This document shows positions 8,664-18,409 of a DNA stretch of 64,000 nt, piece by piece. This DNA comes from Massilibacteroides sp. (GTDB taxonomy: Bacteria; Bacteroidota; Bacteroidia; Bacteroidales; Tannerellaceae): contig NZ_JAQWCQ010000007.1 of assembly GCF_028705895.1 (NCBI RefSeq), positions 33,705-97,704 on the forward strand, read 5' to 3'. Each line of letters opens with the position of its first letter. The stretch's first letter is position 1. The notes beneath the pieces are model-generated. The model was not told where the DNA came from and made no database searches. It worked only from the letters and a program-made list of their open reading frames with translations. The translations under genes were made by a program, and so were the position numbers.

Positions 8664-10235
8664 ATGAACAAAACTACAGACAAAATGACAAATTACAGAT
8701 GGGTAATTTGTTCATTGCTCTTCTTCGCGACAACAATTAATTATTTAGATCGTCAGGTGTTATCGCTCACATGGAAGGATTTTATCGCTCCTGAGTTTTA
8801 CTGGACGAATGATGATTATGGAAATATCACTTCTTTATTTTCCATTTTTTATGCAATAAGTATGCTTTTTGCCGGAAAGTTTGTGGACTGGATGGATACA
8901 AAAAAAGGATTTTTGTGGGCTATCGGAGTTTGGTCATTGGGTGCTATTATTCACGCATTCTGTGGAATCGCTACTTCAGGCATAGTAGCCGGTGAATGGT
9001 TAGTGGGTTTTGAAGGAGCTCGTGAGGCTCTTGCTGCAGTGCAAAACGTAGGTAGAGTAGCCAGTGTTAGTGTTGTTCTCTTTATCTTTGCCCGTCTGAT
9101 TCTGGCTATAGGAGAAGCAGGAAACTTTCCCGCAGCAATCAAAGCTACAGCGGAGTATTTTCCTAAAAAAGACAGAGCTTTCTCAACAAGTATTTTTAAT
9201 GCCGGAGCAACAATAGGTGCATTGGCAGCTCCCGTAACGATCCCTGTATTAGCGAAACATTTCGGATGGGAAATGGCCTTTATTGTCATCGGTGCGCTCG
9301 GTTTTGTGTGGATGGGATTTTGGGTTTTCATGTATGATAAACCGGAAAAACATCCAAGAGTAAACGCGGCTGAATTAGCTTACATACAATCAGACAAAGA
9401 AGATGTACAAACAGATACAGAATCAGCAAAGGAAGAGAAAAAAATATCTTTTGCCCAAGCGTTCCGTTTTAAACAAACCTGGGCTTTCGCCGTTGGTAAA
9501 TTTATGACAGACGGTGTATGGTGGTTCTTCTTATTCTGGGCTCCGGCCTACTTAAGCTCTGTTTATGGCATTAAATCATCCGACACGGCAGGTCAATTAG
9601 CTATCTTTGTTTTATACCTGATCACACTCCTTTCAATCATCGGAGGATGGCTACCTACATATTTCGTAGAGAAAAAAGGAATGAATCCATATGCAGGGCG
9701 AATGAAAGCCATGTTAATCTTTGCCTTCTTCCCACTATTGGCACTATTGGCACAACCATTCGGACATATATCCTATTGGATTCCCGTAGTCATTATCGGT
9801 ATAGCCGGTGCAGCGCATCAGGCATGGTCTGCCAACATCTTCTCAACCATAGGGGACATGTTCCCAAAGAAAGCCATCGCAACCATTACAGGAATCGGAG
9901 GCATGGCAGGTGGTGTCGGTTCTTATTTAATAAATAAAGGATCAGGTAAATTATTTGACTTTACCCAATTAAATTGGAGTACAGTAAGCGGTCAACCTTT
10001 ATTAGAAAAATTCCCGGAACTTCAAACTACGGAGACAACAGAAGCATTACTCCGTTCACAGAACGTATCAAGTGTTGAAGAACTACTAAAAACATTAGCC
10101 GCCTCAGGAGAAACAGTTGTTGACGGTATCAGTTCCGGCTACATGATTATCTTTTCCATTTGTGCAGTCTCTTACCTTATAGGTTGGATCATCATGAAAA
10201 TATTAGTCCCAAAGTACAAACCAATTACGCTATAA
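8664..10235 (+). CDS. MFS transporter, hexuronate (ExuT)-like
   Basis: 523 residues from the ATG at 8664; a TTG at 8655 would add three residues and is less likely. The opening RWVICSLLFFATTINYLDRQVLS is characteristic of the anion:cation symporter branch that includes ExuT-type hexuronate carriers. About twelve membrane helices are visible, with an unusually long extra stretch near residues 100-130 and a charged cytoplasmic loop around 245-260. It probably takes up galacturonate/glucuronate or a related sugar acid. The gene is monocistronic, with a good terminator after it and no hexuronate catabolic genes nearby. Confidence 0.8.
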   Translation: MNKTTDKMTNYRWVICSLLFFATTINYLDRQVLSLTWKDFIAPEFYWTNDDYGNITSLFSIFYAISMLFAGKFVDWMDTKKGFLWAIGVWSLGAIIHAFCGIATSGIVAGEWLVGFEGAREALAAVQNVGRVASVSVVLFIFARLILAIGEAGNFPAAIKATAEYFPKKDRAFSTSIFNAGATIGALAAPVTIPVLAKHFGWEMAFIVIGALGFVWMGFWVFMYDKPEKHPRVNAAELAYIQSDKEDVQTDTESAKEEKKISFAQAFRFKQTWAFAVGKFMTDGVWWFFLFWAPAYLSSVYGIKSSDTAGQLAIFVLYLITLLSIIGGWLPTYFVEKKGMNPYAGRMKAMLIFAFFPLLALLAQPFGHISYWIPVVIIGIAGAAHQAWSANIFSTIGDMFPKKAIATITGIGGMAGGVGSYLINKGSGKLFDFTQLNWSTVSGQPLLEKFPELQTTETTEALLRSQNVSSVEELLKTLAASGETVVDGISSGYMIIFSICAVSYLIGWIIMKILVPKYKPITL

Positions 10236-10260
10236 ACAAAGTAACATTTCATAAACAAAG

Positions 10261-10298
10261 AAGGTGAACATTCGAGATTGAGTGTTCACCTTTTTTTT
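10261..10298 (+). terminator. Terminator after the MFS gene
   Basis: AAGGTGAACA pairs perfectly with TGTTCACCTT across a 12-nt loop and is followed by eight T. Confidence 0.85.
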
Positions 10299-10407
10299 GA
10301 TAAAACTCATCATTCATAAATGCCATTTTAAACAATCCTAAAAAATAAATTCTTATATGTATTAGTATATATCAACGGTCAACTGTATAACATATACAAG
10401 ACGCAAA

Positions 10408-11427
10408 ATGACAACTAATAATAAAGAATTATTCATACGCTACTTTTCAGGTCAAACATCGGAGACTGAAAATGATGCCATAAGCTCATGGATGGAAGAA
10501 TCTGTTGAGAATCAGAAACAGATAGAAGACATGTATTTTATCTGGCAAACATCAAAGAGCTTGCATATTATGGCAACAGTTGATTCAGGCAAAGCTTTAT
10601 CTTCGTTAAAGACGAGAATAAACAAGAAAAAGGAAAAGAAGCAATTCAACATATTTCTACGTCGAACATCAAAAATTATTGCAGCAGTATTAGTACCGGT
10701 GCTTTTATTTTCTAATTATCTGTATTATAAAGAAAATGATATGGATATTCAATTTATAGAGATTAAGACGAACCCGGGAGTAATAACGTCTGTCATTCTC
10801 CCAGATAGTACAAAAGTCTGGATAAATGCATCTAGTTATCTTAAATATCCATCACATTTTAATAATAAAAAACGAGAAGTTTATTTAGATGGAGAAGGTT
10901 ATTTTGAGGTCAAAAAAGACAAGAAGACTCCTTTTCTTGTAAAAGTTCACGACAATTATACTGTAAACGTATTGGGAACTAAATTTAATGTAAGAGCATA
11001 TTCTGATGACAACAAAATAGAGACCACATTAGTAAATGGGGCTGTAAACCTTAATATTGAAAAGACAAATAAAAGAATAATACAATATGATTTAAAGCCT
11101 AATCAGAAAGCAATATTCGAAGATGAAAGATTATATCTTCAATGGGTAGATCCCATCTACGAAATGGGATGGAAAGAAGGTAAAATGTATTTCAAAAATC
11201 ATCCTATAGAAGAAGTAATCAAAAGATTGAGCAGACATTATAATGTAACATTTAATATAAAGAATACGAAAGTGTTTGAATCGTTAATTACTGCAAAATT
11301 TGAATCAGAGCAACTTCTACAAGTTTTAGAATACATAAAACTTGCGTCTGGAATACAATACATTGTTCATGAATCAAATATTGAAGGAGAAAGATTAAGT
11401 CAAATGAAAATTGAGTTAACTAAATAG
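10408..11427 (+). CDS. FecR family anti-sigma factor
   Basis: 339 residues. The cytoplasmic N-terminus (about 1-85) is followed by one membrane helix at 88-107, a periplasmic FecR domain (IKTNPGVITSVILPDSTKVWINASS; VLGTKFNVRAY) and a C-terminal DUF4974 region near 257-330 (MYFKNHPIEEVIKRLSRHYNV). FecR proteins hold an ECF sigma factor until the STN domain of the cognate TonB receptor signals ligand. The next gene is exactly such a receptor. Unusually, no sigma gene precedes it; the only sigma gene nearby is at 20012, past the operon. Confidence 0.93.
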   Translation: MTTNNKELFIRYFSGQTSETENDAISSWMEESVENQKQIEDMYFIWQTSKSLHIMATVDSGKALSSLKTRINKKKEKKQFNIFLRRTSKIIAAVLVPVLLFSNYLYYKENDMDIQFIEIKTNPGVITSVILPDSTKVWINASSYLKYPSHFNNKKREVYLDGEGYFEVKKDKKTPFLVKVHDNYTVNVLGTKFNVRAYSDDNKIETTLVNGAVNLNIEKTNKRIIQYDLKPNQKAIFEDERLYLQWVDPIYEMGWKEGKMYFKNHPIEEVIKRLSRHYNVTFNIKNTKVFESLITAKFESEQLLQVLEYIKLASGIQYIVHESNIEGERLSQMKIELTK

Positions 11428-11481
11428 AAAATACTAATAAAAAAAAATCAAAAGCCTATGTAAAGATTATCATTAAAAAAA

Positions 11482-11511
11482 TACGGAAGAACGTACTACC
11501 ATCCTTCCGTA
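11482..11511 (+). promoter_or_regulatory. Hairpin in the FecR-SusC gap
   Basis: TACGGAAG at 11482-11489 pairs with CTTCCGTA at 11503-11510 in the 145-bp gap between fecR and susC. It is not followed by a T run, so it is more likely an mRNA processing or partial-termination element that sets the FecR:SusC ratio than a full terminator. The function is inferred. Confidence 0.5.
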
Positions 11512-11572
11512 CTAAAAGCAATTAGCTGTAAAACAGCAAAAAACTAACTAAAAAAAACAAGTAAACAAAAGT

Positions 11573-14500
11573 ATGCAAAAATTTGTAACCTTAGAATTAA
11601 AGAAAAAGGGGAAATATACCCTATGTCATAAACTATTATTTGTAGTGAGACTCAGCTGTATATTTTTCTTTCTCAATGTAGGAATGGTCTTTGCGACAAA
11701 CACATATGCGCAAAACACAATGATTACACTTAATGCAAAAAACAACAAAGTCAGTTCTATTTTGGAAAGAGTGGAAAAACAAACTGACTTTAGCTTTGTA
11801 TATGATGCAAATGTTGTAAACACAAATTGGAAAACATCAATAAAAGTTCAGGATGAAAACATATTTGATGTGCTTAATAAACTGTTTGAAGGTACTGACA
11901 TTACATATTCTGTAGTAAACAAGAAAATAATTCTTGGGAAAAATGATCAGACTTCGTCCTCTCAACAAAAAGGGAAGAAAATATCAGGTATAATTACAGA
12001 TCAAGACGGAGAGCCAATTATCGGTGCGAATGTTGTTGTAAAAGGGACAACGAATGGTTCTATTTCCGATTTAGATGGACAGGTGATTCTTCAGGATGTA
12101 TCAGAAAATGCAGTTTTGGTCGTATCATATATCGGATATACCTCTCAAGAGATAAGACTTGGAAACCAAACTGTTTTTAACGTTCAATTAATTGAAGACG
12201 CGCAAGCATTGTCGGAAGTTGTTGTCATCGGTTATGGTTCATTGGATAAGAAACAAGTAACTAGCGCGATCACTTCTTTAAAAGCTGAAGATATGATGGT
12301 CGGCGTAAGCGGAGCCGATATCACATCTGCTCTACAAGGAAAGATCGGCGGTTTAGTAATGAATAATCTCGGTAGCGCTAACTCAAGTACAACTATTCAG
12401 TTACGTGGTATGACATCTATTAATGCCGGAAAGTCTCCTTTAATTGTAATTGATGGATTTCCGGGTGGAGATATACGTTCGTTAACACAAGAGGACATTA
12501 AGTCTATTGATGTACTAAAAGATGCTTCAGCAGGAGCAATATACGGAACTCGCGCTGCTTCTGGGGTAATCTTGATTACAACAAAGAGCGGATCAGACAC
12601 AAATGGTAAGGTTAAATTAACTTATTCTTCAGAATTCGCTAAAAAACAAAGTTATAACGCTCCTGAAATGCTTTCTGCCAAAGAGTATGTTGAACATGGT
12701 ATAGGAACAGATTATGGCTCAAGCGTAGATTGGTGGGATGAGTTAATCAATCATGATAACTTTTCGCAAAAACATCATGTGGCGTTGGAAATGGGAACAG
12801 AGAAAGCGCAAGTTTACACCTCTTTCTTCTATGAAGAAAATGAAGGTATTGCTTTATCTGACAGCCGTAAAGATTATGGAGGTAGAGTGAACGCAACTTT
12901 CAAATTATTTGATAATTGGTTAGAAGTACGTCCAAGTGTAGATTATCGTCAGGCTGCCCGAGATAATAATTTCCCTAATTTTCAGCAAGCATTAAGAAAT
13001 AACCCAAGTCGTTCTCCTTATGATTCAGAAAGTGAAACAGGCTATAATGTTTGGACCAACGAATCCTTAGACTACAACGTTGTTGCTGATGCTATGCTTC
13101 GCGATTATTATGGAATCGACAAATGGTTTAAGCCGGAGGTTAACTTCAAACTTAACATTAAGCCTATTTCAGGATTATCCTATCAACAAGTTATAGGATA
13201 TGAAAACCGTCAATGGGAACTTCATACTTACAACTCAAGATATCACAGAGATGAATTAGAAAATTCTCGTAATGGTAGTGCTTATCTTGGATTCAGTAAA
13301 ACAGAAAACTTAACATCTGAAGGGTACTTTTCTTATATAAAAGATTTTTCAGGAGATCATAATTTAAATGCAACTGCTGGTTATTCGTATTTCGAAACTA
13401 ACGGTGAAAATTTCAGTATGAGCAATTATGATTTTGCTGTTGATGGAATAAAATATTGGGATATAGGTAAAGGTGGATACTTAAGTGATGGAAAAGCAAG
13501 TATGAGTTCGGGCAAAAATATTACTGAACGCTTATTCTCCGTCTTTGCACGTGCTAACTATTCTTATAAAGACAAGTATTTGCTATCTGGATCAATTCGG
13601 CATGAAGGTTCTTCGAAGTTTGCCTCAGATAAGCGTTGGGCGAACTTCTGGTCACTAAATGCGGGATGGAGAATCTCTAACGAAAGTTTTATGGAGGATG
13701 TAAAATGGGTCAATGATTTGAAGTTACGTTTCGGTTATGGTGTAACCGGTAATAATGATTTTAGTTCTTCTTATTCCGCAAACATGTTAGGATCAGATAC
13801 GTATTGGTTATTACCAGACGGAACATGGGCTTATTCTTATGGAAAAACCCAAAACATTAATAAAAATTTAGGTTGGGAAGAAAAGAAAGAGTGGGACTTA
13901 GGTCTTGACTATTCACTTTTTGACAATCGTCTTTACGGAAAGTTCGACTATTATCGTCGTAAAATTGACAACTTAATTTATAGTGTTAAGGTTCCTCAAC
14001 CTCCATACACACAAGGTTCGCAATGGCAGAACATCGGTAGTATGGAAAGTAAAGGATGGGAATTTGAAGTAGGTGGTGATATTATCCGTTCAAAGAATTT
14101 CACTTGGAGTTCAAATATAAACTTCTCACATAATGAAGGTAAAATTCTGACATTATGGGGTAATAACACATATTACAACGGAAACGGATTCCCTGCTCCA
14201 GGTTCTCCGGGAGATGCCGCTCGTATGGAAGAAGGCTCAACAATAGGTTCCTTCTATATTTGGAAATTTGCAGGATTTGATGATGATGGAAATTTCTTGC
14301 TTTATAATAAAGACGGAGAAGTAATCCCAGCCTCAGAGAAAACGGAAAATGACAAACAATACATGGGTAACTATATTCCTAAATTAATTGTAGGATGGAG
14401 CCATACTCTTACTTACAAAAATTGGGATTTAGGAATCAACATGCGTAGTTGGATTGATTTTGATGTGTATAACTCAATCAATATGTATTTTGGTATTCAA

Positions 14501-14845
14501 GATCAAGGCAATACTAATTTACTTAAAGCTGCTTACGGAAAGTTTAATCACATCAAGGGAGAAAAACAGATTTGTGATTATTATTTGGAAGATGGTACAT
14601 TCCTAAAAATCGATGCAATAACTTTAGGATATACCTTAGGTATGAAAAAATACACAAACAACATGGTTGACCGTATTCGTATTTACGGAACAGTAGGTAA
14701 TGTATATACGTTTACCGGATATAGCGGTATGAATCCAGAAGTAAATATCTCAAGTTGGGATCAGGGAACAGAAAAATTTTGGGACACAAACTATTTCTAT
14801 CCACAGGTACGTACGTTTACTTTAGGTCTTCAGTTTAACTTCTAA
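11573..14845 (+). CDS. SusC/RagA-type TonB-linked outer membrane protein with STN domain
   Basis: 1090 residues. After a signal region (about 1-47) comes an STN domain at about 48-123 (ITLNAKNNKVSSILERVEKQ), a carboxypeptidase-like domain at 137-207 (GIITDQDGEPIIGANVVVKG), a TonB-box-like SEVVVIGYG at 214-222, the plug (LQGKIGGLVMNN; GTRAASGVILITTKSG), and a large barrel ending LGLQFNF. It forms the transport channel that SusD lids. The STN domain indicates signalling to the adjacent FecR. No glycoside hydrolase or protease is encoded beside it, so the ligand is unknown. Confidence 0.95.
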   Translation: MQKFVTLELKKKGKYTLCHKLLFVVRLSCIFFFLNVGMVFATNTYAQNTMITLNAKNNKVSSILERVEKQTDFSFVYDANVVNTNWKTSIKVQDENIFDVLNKLFEGTDITYSVVNKKIILGKNDQTSSSQQKGKKISGIITDQDGEPIIGANVVVKGTTNGSISDLDGQVILQDVSENAVLVVSYIGYTSQEIRLGNQTVFNVQLIEDAQALSEVVVIGYGSLDKKQVTSAITSLKAEDMMVGVSGADITSALQGKIGGLVMNNLGSANSSTTIQLRGMTSINAGKSPLIVIDGFPGGDIRSLTQEDIKSIDVLKDASAGAIYGTRAASGVILITTKSGSDTNGKVKLTYSSEFAKKQSYNAPEMLSAKEYVEHGIGTDYGSSVDWWDELINHDNFSQKHHVALEMGTEKAQVYTSFFYEENEGIALSDSRKDYGGRVNATFKLFDNWLEVRPSVDYRQAARDNNFPNFQQALRNNPSRSPYDSESETGYNVWTNESLDYNVVADAMLRDYYGIDKWFKPEVNFKLNIKPISGLSYQQVIGYENRQWELHTYNSRYHRDELENSRNGSAYLGFSKTENLTSEGYFSYIKDFSGDHNLNATAGYSYFETNGENFSMSNYDFAVDGIKYWDIGKGGYLSDGKASMSSGKNITERLFSVFARANYSYKDKYLLSGSIRHEGSSKFASDKRWANFWSLNAGWRISNESFMEDVKWVNDLKLRFGYGVTGNNDFSSSYSANMLGSDTYWLLPDGTWAYSYGKTQNINKNLGWEEKKEWDLGLDYSLFDNRLYGKFDYYRRKIDNLIYSVKVPQPPYTQGSQWQNIGSMESKGWEFEVGGDIIRSKNFTWSSNINFSHNEGKILTLWGNNTYYNGNGFPAPGSPGDAARMEEGSTIGSFYIWKFAGFDDDGNFLLYNKDGEVIPASEKTENDKQYMGNYIPKLIVGWSHTLTYKNWDLGINMRSWIDFDVYNSINMYFGIQDQGNTNLLKAAYGKFNHIKGEKQICDYYLEDGTFLKIDAITLGYTLGMKKYTNNMVDRIRIYGTVGNVYTFTGYSGMNPEVNISSWDQGTEKFWDTNYFYPQVRTFTLGLQFNF

Positions 14846-14858
14846 TACAGATAATAGT

Positions 14859-16574
14859 ATGATAAAAAAGAATATATTAAAGTTGTTCTTCTCAGGTGTT
14901 GTCGTATTAACAACGAGCACTTCTTGTTCTGTCGAACCGGACTTTTATTCTCAAGTTGTTCCTGAGACATTTTACACATCGCAAGATGCTGTTTGGGAAC
15001 GTTTTAACCGTCCATTTACTCATTGGCGTTGGTATATTGGGCACGATGCACCAAGATGGATGCTCCAAGAAGTCGGTACAGATGAATTTTGTTTACCAAC
15101 AAGAGGTAGCGACTGGTATAATGGTGCTGTATATCAGAAAATGCACCATCACGAATATACTGAAGATATGGCCTGGGTTGAAACTGGATGGACAAATTTT
15201 GCCATGGGAGTCGCTCTTGGTTGGGACGCATTGGAAGATTTAGAAAATGTAGATTTTAATTCTTTAGGCTTTGCTGAAGGAACGAGGGAGTCTATGCTTA
15301 ACCAACAAAGAACATTGATCGCGTCTTTATATTTAGATGGATTAGACTTTTTTGGAGGCGTTCCTCTATACACTACTACCCAGAGTGAAGTAAAAGGTCG
15401 TTCAACGGATGTTGAAACATTTAACTTCATTGATTCACTATTGACTATAGCAATCCCAAATCTTCCCATAAAGGAAAATTTAGGTGCGATGGAAGATGGA
15501 AGCATTCATCGTGCTGTTGGAGCGGCTTTAAAAGCAAAATTATATTTCAATGCAAAATCCTATATCGGTAAAGAAATGTACGCTGAAGCAGCTGTTATTT
15601 GTCAGGATATTCTGGATGGTAAATATGGTAATTATGCATTAGACTCTGACTGGACGAATATTTTTGGATTTAATAATGAAACTTGTCCGGAAATAATTTG
15701 GTCTGTTCCAAGTCAAAACGCAAAATTAGAGACAGACGGAACATATTGGAGTTATATGGTACCTTATAACTACAAGAATTATCTTGGAGGTTTAGAAGGA
15801 TCCGGTTCAAATAATGGTATAGGTTTGATACCAAGTCTTGATCCGACCGGCAAAAAATACTCGTATAAATTAGGAGGTGCATATGCTAAATTTAACGATA
15901 AAGATGTTCGTAAGCAGCCTTATGTTTATGAAGGTAGTGGAAAGTACAGAGGCATGTTTATTGTCGGAGAATTAGTAAACCCACTAAATTCAGAGTGGAC
16001 TTGTACCGGTAGTCGTGAATATAAAGGGGAAGTTCTTACAGTAGTTGACCAGGTAGCTTATTTTGCCAAGGTAGGAAAAGATTATGCCACAGTAGCAGAT
16101 CTTCCTTCTACAATAGCTACAGCTGAAGAAAATTCCTGCGTACGCGTGACGAAACGAAGCCCTCGTCCTAATCAGGATGAAAAAAACCGCAAATTTGATC
16201 CGGATGTACCTGTTATTCGTTTAGCTGAGATTTACTATATGTTGGCTGAATGTAAGATGCGTGCCGGAGATAATGCAACAGCTGCTGAGTTGATTAATAC
16301 TGTACGTAAACGTTATTTCGCTGATGGAATTGATCCGGATCCTGTTACTGCAACTAATCTTGATAAATACCGTATGTTAGATGAATGGCAACAAGAATTT
16401 CTTGCTGAAGGTCGCAGACGTACAGACTTAGTTCGTTGGGATGCCTACGTAACAGAAGATTGGTGGGATCATAAAGCAACAAACAATACGGACTTGAATC
16501 GTTTCCCTATCCATTATAGTCTAATCGGAGCTAATAATTTATTAGAGCAAAATCCTGGATATGGTACTAAATGA
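14859..16574 (+). CDS. SusD/RagB family surface lipoprotein
   Basis: 571 residues, 13 bp after susC. The signal ends in the lipobox STSC-S near residue 23. The TPR-rich SusD core is visible (AVGAALKAKLYFNAKSYIGK; VIRLAEIYYMLAECKMRAGDN; WQQEFLAEGRRRTDLVRW), the last block being the usual SusD C-terminal signature. It captures ligand on top of the SusC barrel. Aromatic- and His-rich stretches near the N-terminus (HWRWYIGHD; KMHHHEY) may help bind ligand. Specificity is unknown. Confidence 0.94.
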   Translation: MIKKNILKLFFSGVVVLTTSTSCSVEPDFYSQVVPETFYTSQDAVWERFNRPFTHWRWYIGHDAPRWMLQEVGTDEFCLPTRGSDWYNGAVYQKMHHHEYTEDMAWVETGWTNFAMGVALGWDALEDLENVDFNSLGFAEGTRESMLNQQRTLIASLYLDGLDFFGGVPLYTTTQSEVKGRSTDVETFNFIDSLLTIAIPNLPIKENLGAMEDGSIHRAVGAALKAKLYFNAKSYIGKEMYAEAAVICQDILDGKYGNYALDSDWTNIFGFNNETCPEIIWSVPSQNAKLETDGTYWSYMVPYNYKNYLGGLEGSGSNNGIGLIPSLDPTGKKYSYKLGGAYAKFNDKDVRKQPYVYEGSGKYRGMFIVGELVNPLNSEWTCTGSREYKGEVLTVVDQVAYFAKVGKDYATVADLPSTIATAEENSCVRVTKRSPRPNQDEKNRKFDPDVPVIRLAEIYYMLAECKMRAGDNATAAELINTVRKRYFADGIDPDPVTATNLDKYRMLDEWQQEFLAEGRRRTDLVRWDAYVTEDWWDHKATNNTDLNRFPIHYSLIGANNLLEQNPGYGTK

Positions 16575-16613
16575 TAGATTGATGCTATTTTAACTGGTTT
16601 TTAATAGGTACTA

Positions 16614-16651
16614 AAAGAGGGGGAAGCGTTTTTATAAACGCCACCCCTCTT
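16614..16651 (+). terminator. Hairpin after susD, possible partial terminator
   Basis: AAGAGGGG and AAGCGTTT arms pair with AAACGCC-CCCCTCTT. The following bases are only moderately T-rich, and the next gene starts 20 nt later, so read-through attenuation is as likely as full termination. Confidence 0.5.
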
Positions 16652-16671
16652 ATTCATTTAAATCTAAATTT

Positions 16672-18408
16672 ATGAAATGGCAGGTTAGAATATTCTGGAT
16701 AATAGTTTCCCTTGGATTATTAGGTTTCTTTTGTCTATTTAATCCTTTTATATTTAATCAACAAGAAGAGATCCAGCTATTTATCCCCAAATGGAGTCTC
16801 ATAGAAAAAGAATTGTTTACTACTGGAGGTTTCTATACTATCTCCGGACAGTTTTTTGTCCAATTCTATTATCATCTATATCTTGCAATCTTCATAAATG
16901 TTATTATTTATAGCTTGATAGGCTTTACTTTTTTTAGGTTGCTACAAAGAATTAAACCTTATAAACACAACTTATTTTTAGCCTTAATACCCCTTATTGC
17001 TCTACTTAAGATTCAACTAAACCCTTCATTTGTTTTTGATGGAGCTTTAGCTTATTTATTCATTATATTATTTTTATCCCTTTCAACAACGATTATAAAA
17101 TCAAAAAAAAGTTATTTCATTCTATCCGGAATTACAATTATTATCTACTACTTATTAGGACAACTTGTTATTCTCTATGCCGTAATGTTCGTGTTTTTAT
17201 GTTGGCTAACAAAAAAGAAGAACTGGTATTATTCTTTTATGATATTAGGCTTAGGCATTCTTTTAAGTTACGGAGGATTACAAAAAAGTCTTTATATTCC
17301 GTTAACTGATGGTATTTACTCACTTCGATATCAAGAAACACAGTTAGTTCCTGAATCTTTCTTATATTATGCGTTAATAAGACTGACAGTGTTGTCTTTC
17401 ATCATATTCTTAGTTGCAAATATATTCAACAGTCTATGCACTAAAAAAAGGCTTCCGAGTTGGGCTTCAACATTGATTTCGGGTATAATAGTTGCAATTT
17501 GTTGTTATTTATTCAAGCCAGATGAGTTTGACAAACAAAACAAACTATTAGGCGAATTAGCATATAAAGAAAGAAAAGAAGACTGGGATGGACTAATCAA
17601 GTTATGCCAAAATAGAGAAAAGCCAGGAAATACTACATTGAATTATTTAAATATGGCTTTAGCTCAGAAAGGACAGCTGGGAGAGAAAATGTTTAATTAC
17701 AACCAAAGCGGATTGCAAGGTTTACTATCATCATGGAATGGAACCTATTATATGAGTGCACTTTTGAGTGATATTCATTTTATGATCGGCGATATCAGCA
17801 TTTCCGAGAGTTATGCAATGGAAGCCTTAACTTTAGCCAAACGTGGCGGAAGTCCACGAATATTACAAAGACTTGTACATATAAACCTCCAAAAAGGAGA
17901 AATTGAAATCTGCAAAAAGTATCTCAACATTTTAAAACAAATGCCTTATTATCACTCTTGGGCTATACAATTGGAAAAAGACATTCCGAATAAAATCTCA
18001 GAGAATAAAACCAATAATGACCAATTATTAAGCATGTTAGATGTAGAAACCTTATGGAAAGCCCATTTAAAAAAGCAACCATTTAATACCATTGCTTTTG
18101 AATATTTGGCATGTTCTTTTTTATTGACAAAAGATATTGATAAATTTAGTGTACTACTTAGAGAGGTCAACAAATTATACCCTGAAGAAAAACTACCTGC
18201 TCATTTCCAAGAAGCTCTTTTGATCAAAGATTTAGAGGAGAAACATACTTATCTGTCAGAAATTCCTATTGAAAATAGTTTTAAGGAACGATTTAATTCG
18301 TTCCGCAATGATTTTAAACGTGAAGCATCTCATATCAATGGATATGCAAGAATACGACAAAAATATGGCGATACGTATTGGTTTTATTATTATTGTAAAC
18401 AAATTTAA
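16672..18408 (+). CDS. Polytopic membrane protein with TPR-like C-terminal half (DUF6057-like)
   Basis: 578 residues. The first 280 or so contain about eight hydrophobic helices (starting IFWIIVSLGLLGFFCLFNPFIF). The rest is soluble and helical, with repeats such as LNYLNMALAQKG, SYAMEALTLAKRGGSPRILQRLVHINLQKGEIEICKKYL that resemble TPRs. I believe this is the DUF6057 family but cannot verify it. The gene ends one base before the ATG of the haem-motif lipoprotein, so the pair is co-translated. The function is unknown; the shape suggests an inner-membrane assembly or scaffold protein. Confidence 0.75.
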   Translation: MKWQVRIFWIIVSLGLLGFFCLFNPFIFNQQEEIQLFIPKWSLIEKELFTTGGFYTISGQFFVQFYYHLYLAIFINVIIYSLIGFTFFRLLQRIKPYKHNLFLALIPLIALLKIQLNPSFVFDGALAYLFIILFLSLSTTIIKSKKSYFILSGITIIIYYLLGQLVILYAVMFVFLCWLTKKKNWYYSFMILGLGILLSYGGLQKSLYIPLTDGIYSLRYQETQLVPESFLYYALIRLTVLSFIIFLVANIFNSLCTKKRLPSWASTLISGIIVAICCYLFKPDEFDKQNKLLGELAYKERKEDWDGLIKLCQNREKPGNTTLNYLNMALAQKGQLGEKMFNYNQSGLQGLLSSWNGTYYMSALLSDIHFMIGDISISESYAMEALTLAKRGGSPRILQRLVHINLQKGEIEICKKYLNILKQMPYYHSWAIQLEKDIPNKISENKTNNDQLLSMLDVETLWKAHLKKQPFNTIAFEYLACSFLLTKDIDKFSVLLREVNKLYPEEKLPAHFQEALLIKDLEEKHTYLSEIPIENSFKERFNSFRNDFKREASHINGYARIRQKYGDTYWFYYYCKQI

Positions 18409-18409
18409 A

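Noticed and set aside
15149..15505. 118-codon minus-strand frame in susD
   Set aside because: Antisense shadow of a clear SusD gene, no own signals.
18269..18409. 47-residue extension of the PD40 lipoprotein
   Set aside because: It overlaps the previous gene out of frame and would destroy the lipoprotein signal.
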